A stretch of DNA of 64,000 nt from CAYGAW01 sp964347945 (lineage in GTDB: Bacteria > Chloroflexota > Anaerolineae > UBA7937 > B3-Chlor): NCBI GenBank assembly GCA_964347945.1, contig CAYGAW010000186.1, forward strand, positions 1 to 64,000, read 5' to 3'. The stretch's first letter is position 1. Each line of letters begins with the position of its first letter. A program made the position numbers and the translations under genes. The notes under the pieces are model-generated. The model did not search any database. It saw only the letters and a program-made list of their open reading frames with translations, and had not been told where the DNA came from. Positions 60,444 through 64,000 of the stretch are shown piece by piece.

Positions 60444-61763
60444 TCAGGGTGATGACACCTCTGCAGTCTTTCGCTCTTGGGCAGCGGATGGCGCGGGTGC
60501 CTCCTCTTTCAATTCCCAAATAGCCACTACTGGGAACAGTTTGGCGAACAGGGTGTACAGAAGTATGAAGCCTGCGAAACAAGCCGCGGTAACCGACCAC
60601 TCGATCCACGTGGGCCCATAGACCCCCCACTCGTAGGGCAATCGCGGCCGGGACAAGGAAGGCACGATCACCGTGTAGCGCTCCAGCCACATGCCCAGGT
60701 TGATGGAGAGCCCAGCCAGCGTCACCCCGAAGATGGTACGAGTTCGCCGCCAGGCCAGGATAGGCAACGGTAAGAGGAAGCAGAAGAAGAACATGGCGAA
60801 GAAAGCCCAGCTGAACTCCTCTCGGAACTTAGCAAAGAAAACGGCCATGTGGGCCGGCTCAGATCCATAGATGGTGGTCAGGACTTCAGCGAAGGTGAAG
60901 TAGAACCAGGCAATGGCCAATGCCGCCAGGAACTGACCCAGATAGTTGAAGTGTCGAGCTGTGATGTAACTCTGCAGGCCCAGCACTCGCCGCAGAACGG
61001 CTGCCACTACACCAACCGCGGCCACTCCCGAGAAGATGGCACCCACCAGGAAGTATGGCCCGATGATCGCAGTGTGCCAACCTGGGACGATGGTCATGCC
61101 GAAGATCCAGGAGACCACGGTATGGACAGTAACCACCAACAGCGACAAGAAGATCGCAAACCAGCCCATGATACTCTCTAGCCGGTGATACTGGGCCTCC
61201 GTTCCCTTCCAACCCAGCGCCAGCACCTGATACAACCGTCGTCGCCAGGCAGGCGCCTGGGGATACCGATCCCGCAACATAGCGACGTCCGGGATCAAAG
61301 CTATGTAAAAGAAAACGACGCTGGAGATCAGATAGGCGCCCACCGCGGTTACGTCCCACAGGATAGGCGACTGGAAACGGGAATGTAGCACCACCTGCCA
61401 CAGGCGGTCTATGCGGCCTAGGTCAATGAGAATACTGCCAGCGCCAAAAGGCAACGCAAAAACCGTCACTGCCTCAGCCAGGCGAGTGAAAGGCCGTCGC
61501 CACTCGGCCCCCAAGATGCGCAGAATGGCTGAGATAAGGGTGCCCGCGTGGCTGAGGCCGATGAAGAACACGAAATTGGTGATGTACACCCCCCAGAAGA
61601 TGGGGCGATTGAGCCCTGTGACGCCCAGCCCCAGCTGCAACTGCCCGAGATAGGCAAAGACGCCCCACCCGATGACAGCGAGCAAGAAGGCGATCAAGAC
61701 ATAGAACCTCCGACCCGTCTTCTCCAGCGGGCTAAACAACACCTCGTGTTCGTTACCCTCCAT
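60444..61763 (-). CDS. NrfD/ActC-like quinone-interacting membrane subunit, cluster 2
   Basis: A 439-residue, roughly ten-helix membrane protein. It is a clear paralogue of the product at 54425, with GLGVTGLNRPIFWGVYITNFVFFIGLSHAGT in the same place and ILRILGAEWRRPFTR next. It probably exchanges electrons with menaquinone for the cluster 2 complex. The ATG begins right after the ferredoxin stop. The C-terminal tail is polar. Confidence 0.93.
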   Translation of the reverse strand: MEGNEHEVLFSPLEKTGRRFYVLIAFLLAVIGWGVFAYLGQLQLGLGVTGLNRPIFWGVYITNFVFFIGLSHAGTLISAILRILGAEWRRPFTRLAEAVTVFALPFGAGSILIDLGRIDRLWQVVLHSRFQSPILWDVTAVGAYLISSVVFFYIALIPDVAMLRDRYPQAPAWRRRLYQVLALGWKGTEAQYHRLESIMGWFAIFLSLLVVTVHTVVSWIFGMTIVPGWHTAIIGPYFLVGAIFSGVAAVGVVAAVLRRVLGLQSYITARHFNYLGQFLAALAIAWFYFTFAEVLTTIYGSEPAHMAVFFAKFREEFSWAFFAMFFFCFLLPLPILAWRRTRTIFGVTLAGLSINLGMWLERYTVIVPSLSRPRLPYEWGVYGPTWIEWSVTAACFAGFILLYTLFAKLFPVVAIWELKEEAPAPSAAQERKTAEVSSP

Positions 61764-62408
61764 CTACAAGCCCTCCTTCAGATAGAACACGCGTGGCTCT
61801 GTACCCAGGTCCTCGAGTAGGCGAACAGCCCGAGGACTACGAGCCAACTGCGACACCTCACTGGCGGGGTCGTCCAGGTCACCAAAGTAGCGAGCCCCAG
61901 TCGGGCAAGCCTGGTTGCACGCTGGGATGGGCAGACCCTCATCCAGGCGATGGACACAGAAAGTGCACTTTTCCACTATGCCTCTTGGCCGCAGCGGGAC
62001 GTCAGGGTTCTGATAGCGGTCCATGCCCTCCGGCCATTCTCCGTCATACCACGTGAAATAGCGGACTCCGTAAGGGCAGGCCACCGTACAGTAGCGGCAT
62101 CCTATGCATCGCTCATAGCGCTGCAGCACCAACCCGTCCTCCTCCCGCTTGTAGGTCGCCCCCACAGGGCACACCTTTACACAGGGTGGGTTCTCACAAT
62201 GGAAGCACGGTCGGGGAATGATACTGGCGTCCACATGAGGATACTCCCCTTCAATGTCGAAAAGGACCTCGTTCCAGAAAATGGCGCGGCCCAACTCCGC
62301 CTCGTCGGGACCAATGAAGGGCACGTTGTTCTCCGCCCGACACGCCGCAGTGCAGGATTGACAGCCGATGCACTTGTCCAAATCGATCACCATCGCCCAC
62401 TGTGGCAT
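61764..62408 (-). CDS. Four-cluster ferredoxin subunit (PsrB/QrcC-like), cluster 2
   Basis: A 214-residue paralogue of the product at 53732, beginning MPQWAMVIDLDKC. Four Cys groups: CIGCQSCTAAC, CFHCENPPCVKVCPVGA, CIGCRYCTVACPYGV and CTFC with CNQACPTGA. It connects the cluster 2 catalytic subunit to the NrfD-like subunit. ATG 62408 was chosen because it matches the paralogue start and has GGAGGG upstream. Confidence 0.94.
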   Translation of the reverse strand: MPQWAMVIDLDKCIGCQSCTAACRAENNVPFIGPDEAELGRAIFWNEVLFDIEGEYPHVDASIIPRPCFHCENPPCVKVCPVGATYKREEDGLVLQRYERCIGCRYCTVACPYGVRYFTWYDGEWPEGMDRYQNPDVPLRPRGIVEKCTFCVHRLDEGLPIPACNQACPTGARYFGDLDDPASEVSQLARSPRAVRLLEDLGTEPRVFYLKEGL

Positions 62409-62466
62409 CATACCCTCCAAGGACCGACGTCACGACAGGTAGAAGAAGGTCTGTCAAGTCGGTCCG

Positions 62467-64000
62467 CTATGCCTTGTCTATCCTCACCATCGTCGCGAAG
62501 GGCGCCAACGCGCCGGTCAGCGGGGTAGTCTGATTGGCGATCAGCCAGTTGGGATTGACACCCCGATTCTCGGACCATCGGCCATAGGCTCTGTGGCCCA
62601 GCTCGAACGGTATGTTAACCACGTCGGGACGGGCACCTGAGTATAGCACAGCCCGTACTTTGATCCTCTCTCCAAGCGGCGATTCCACCCACACCCAGTC
62701 ATCGTCGGCGATGCCCAGAGCCCGAGCCACGCCAGGGTTGATCTCCACCCAAGAATCCCATTTGCGGTTGACGTGTAACCCCAGCATCTCCTGCAAATGA
62801 GGTAAGTTGGCCCCGCGCCCCTCGGCATGAGCCATGAGCTTGTAGGTGTTGAGAAAGAACGGATACCCCTTGTGGTCGCCCACCGTCTCGGGCGGCTCGT
62901 AGTGTGGCAGGTACACCTCGTCACCCCGAGCTTGCACCCCTAACTCATCCAATACTCTCTCTAGGTCACCGTTGGCGACCCTCGCCAATTCGTCCCTCAA
63001 AGTTTGCGAGTAAAACTCGAACCTTCCCGATGGCGTGGCCAGCACCCGCTCCCAGTCGCCAAGGCGATAGGACGCGTCGGACCAGACGCTCCGCCGCGCG
63101 AATTCCTCCCAGAAGAACTCGAACTCAGTAGCAGTTATGTCTCCCTGCTCGGATAGCCAAAGGCCACTAGTCCGGTACTGCACCACCTCGGCGAAGCTGC
63201 CCCACGGAAAGGATTCAGACACCGGCTCTCCCAACCTCCGAGCCAACTCCAAGAGCACATCTCCAGTGTGCCGCGTGTCGAACAACGGAGCTACTACCGG
63301 TAGCCCCAAGCCCACCACTGGATAGCCCAGACTGGGGGGCGGCTCCACGTCCTGCAACCGCTCCAGATAAGTGTGGTCGGGAAGGATCAGATCCGCGTGG
63401 GCAGTACTGTCGTCCAGAAAAGGCGAGAAGCTCACTATGAAGGGCACCTTCTCAATGGCCTCGTGAAAGCGAGCTACCTCTGCACTGGAAAAGAGGGGGT
63501 TCGTGTAGTATAGAAGCAGAGCGTTGACCGGATACGGGTCATCACTCGCAATGCTGTCCGGCAGCTGTTGATAGACGCCGCAGGCGAGAGGATAACGGCG
63601 TGTGCCAGCAAAATCAATCCGAGATTGGGCGCGTCCCTCCTCGGATACAGGATCCGGGGCGAGGTCGGGCCATGGCAGGAAGGGCGCATCCCTCTGGGTC
63701 AGCACCCCTCCAGAAACGTCGATGGATCCAACCAAGGCGTTGAGGCCGTGCACGGCCATCTGATTGAACAAGCCGTTGCTCCACATGCTGATGCCCCGGT
63801 CGCCAATGGCCACCGCCGGCCTGGTCGCAGCGAACTCGCGAGCAATGCGAGTGATCGTCTCGGCTGGCACTCCGGTGATGGCCTCTACTTGGGAGGGAGC
63901 GTAGTCCCGTAGCACGAGCGTCTTGAAGCCCATATGCTGGGCACCATCCTCGTCGGTCCAGTCCTCGAAGCCAAGAGTGTGCTGCGTCACAAAGCCCTCA
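62467..64000 (-). CDS. Molybdopterin oxidoreductase family catalytic subunit, cluster 2 (N-terminus beyond window)
   Basis: At least 511 residues; the frame is open to the window edge, so the signal, 4Fe-4S site and Mo-ligand region are not visible. The visible part aligns throughout with the cluster 1 enzyme: HTLGFEDWTDE, GLFNQMAVHGLNALVGSIDVSGG, DLILPDHTYLE and the C-terminal domain LGIADDDWVWVESPLG with NIPFELGHRAYGRW. It is the catalytic or core subunit of the second complex, with a TorD-type chaperone gene in the same cluster. Substrate unknown. Confidence 0.9.
   Translation of the reverse strand, partial: EGFVTQHTLGFEDWTDEDGAQHMGFKTLVLRDYAPSQVEAITGVPAETITRIAREFAATRPAVAIGDRGISMWSNGLFNQMAVHGLNALVGSIDVSGGVLTQRDAPFLPWPDLAPDPVSEEGRAQSRIDFAGTRRYPLACGVYQQLPDSIASDDPYPVNALLLYYTNPLFSSAEVARFHEAIEKVPFIVSFSPFLDDSTAHADLILPDHTYLERLQDVEPPPSLGYPVVGLGLPVVAPLFDTRHTGDVLLELARRLGEPVSESFPWGSFAEVVQYRTSGLWLSEQGDITATEFEFFWEEFARRSVWSDASYRLGDWERVLATPSGRFEFYSQTLRDELARVANGDLERVLDELGVQARGDEVYLPHYEPPETVGDHKGYPFFLNTYKLMAHAEGRGANLPHLQEMLGLHVNRKWDSWVEINPGVARALGIADDDWVWVESPLGERIKVRAVLYSGARPDVVNIPFELGHRAYGRWSENRGVNPNWLIANQTTPLTGALAPFATMVRIDKA

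Overview
The window looks like a chromosome segment of an anaerobic, probably Chloroflexota-like (Anaerolineae or a related class) bacterium. This is an inference from gene content: a bacterial Hdr-Mvh cluster, several multiheme cytochromes, a DnaB/DnaD/DnaC-type primosome operon, a T-box leader, ECF transport, and bactofilin, DUF4446 and DUF151 proteins. There is no rRNA or other marker to fix the taxonomy. Genes are closely packed, often with ATGA, GTGA or TGATG overlaps, and there is no CRISPR array, phage or insertion sequence.

Left part (1-18 kb): a truncated CACHE-HAMP sensor kinase, three tandem single-helix microproteins, and pstSCAB for phosphate uptake. A lone receiver protein precedes a heterodisulfide reductase / [NiFe] hydrogenase operon: fused HdrC-HdrB, HdrA, MvhD, MvhG, MvhA and a maturation protease. 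hdrA has an in-frame UGA exactly at the active-site CxxC/U position, followed by a perfect hairpin with a GGUC loop, so it is read as a selenoprotein. Next come an HD-GYP response regulator, DUF4446, an M23 peptidase and a bactofilin.

Middle (18-48 kb): a Crp/Fnr regulator, Lgt, an M28-type peptidase, and a two-component system followed by a TolB-like lipoprotein and an HlyD adaptor. Two small secreted paralogues follow. Three promoters in this area carry three contiguous 11-bp direct repeats each, suggesting one OmpR-type regulon. Then comes a primosome operon (DUF151, dnaB, dnaD-like, double-ATPase dnaC-like) and leuS. The leuS leader is a T-box riboswitch with a Leu CUC specifier, and a complete tRNA-Ala(GGC) gene lies inside it, between the specifier domain and the antiterminator. 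A second tRNA-Ala(CGC) and a strong promoter lie just upstream on the same strand. A PadR-ECF transporter cluster, a SWIM-domain gene behind a likely attenuator, an S49 peptidase pair, an SDR enzyme and a cold-shock gene complete this part.

Right part (48-64 kb): a respiratory island. Two convergent clusters each encode a molybdopterin-family catalytic subunit, a four-cluster ferredoxin and an NrfD/ActC-like membrane subunit, with four multiheme c-type cytochromes carrying 9, 10, 10 and 8 CxxCH motifs. One cluster also encodes a TorD-like chaperone fused to a ferredoxin. Together they suggest quinone-linked periplasmic electron transfer with a long heme relay. The substrate cannot be read from the sequence. 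The last gene runs off the window.
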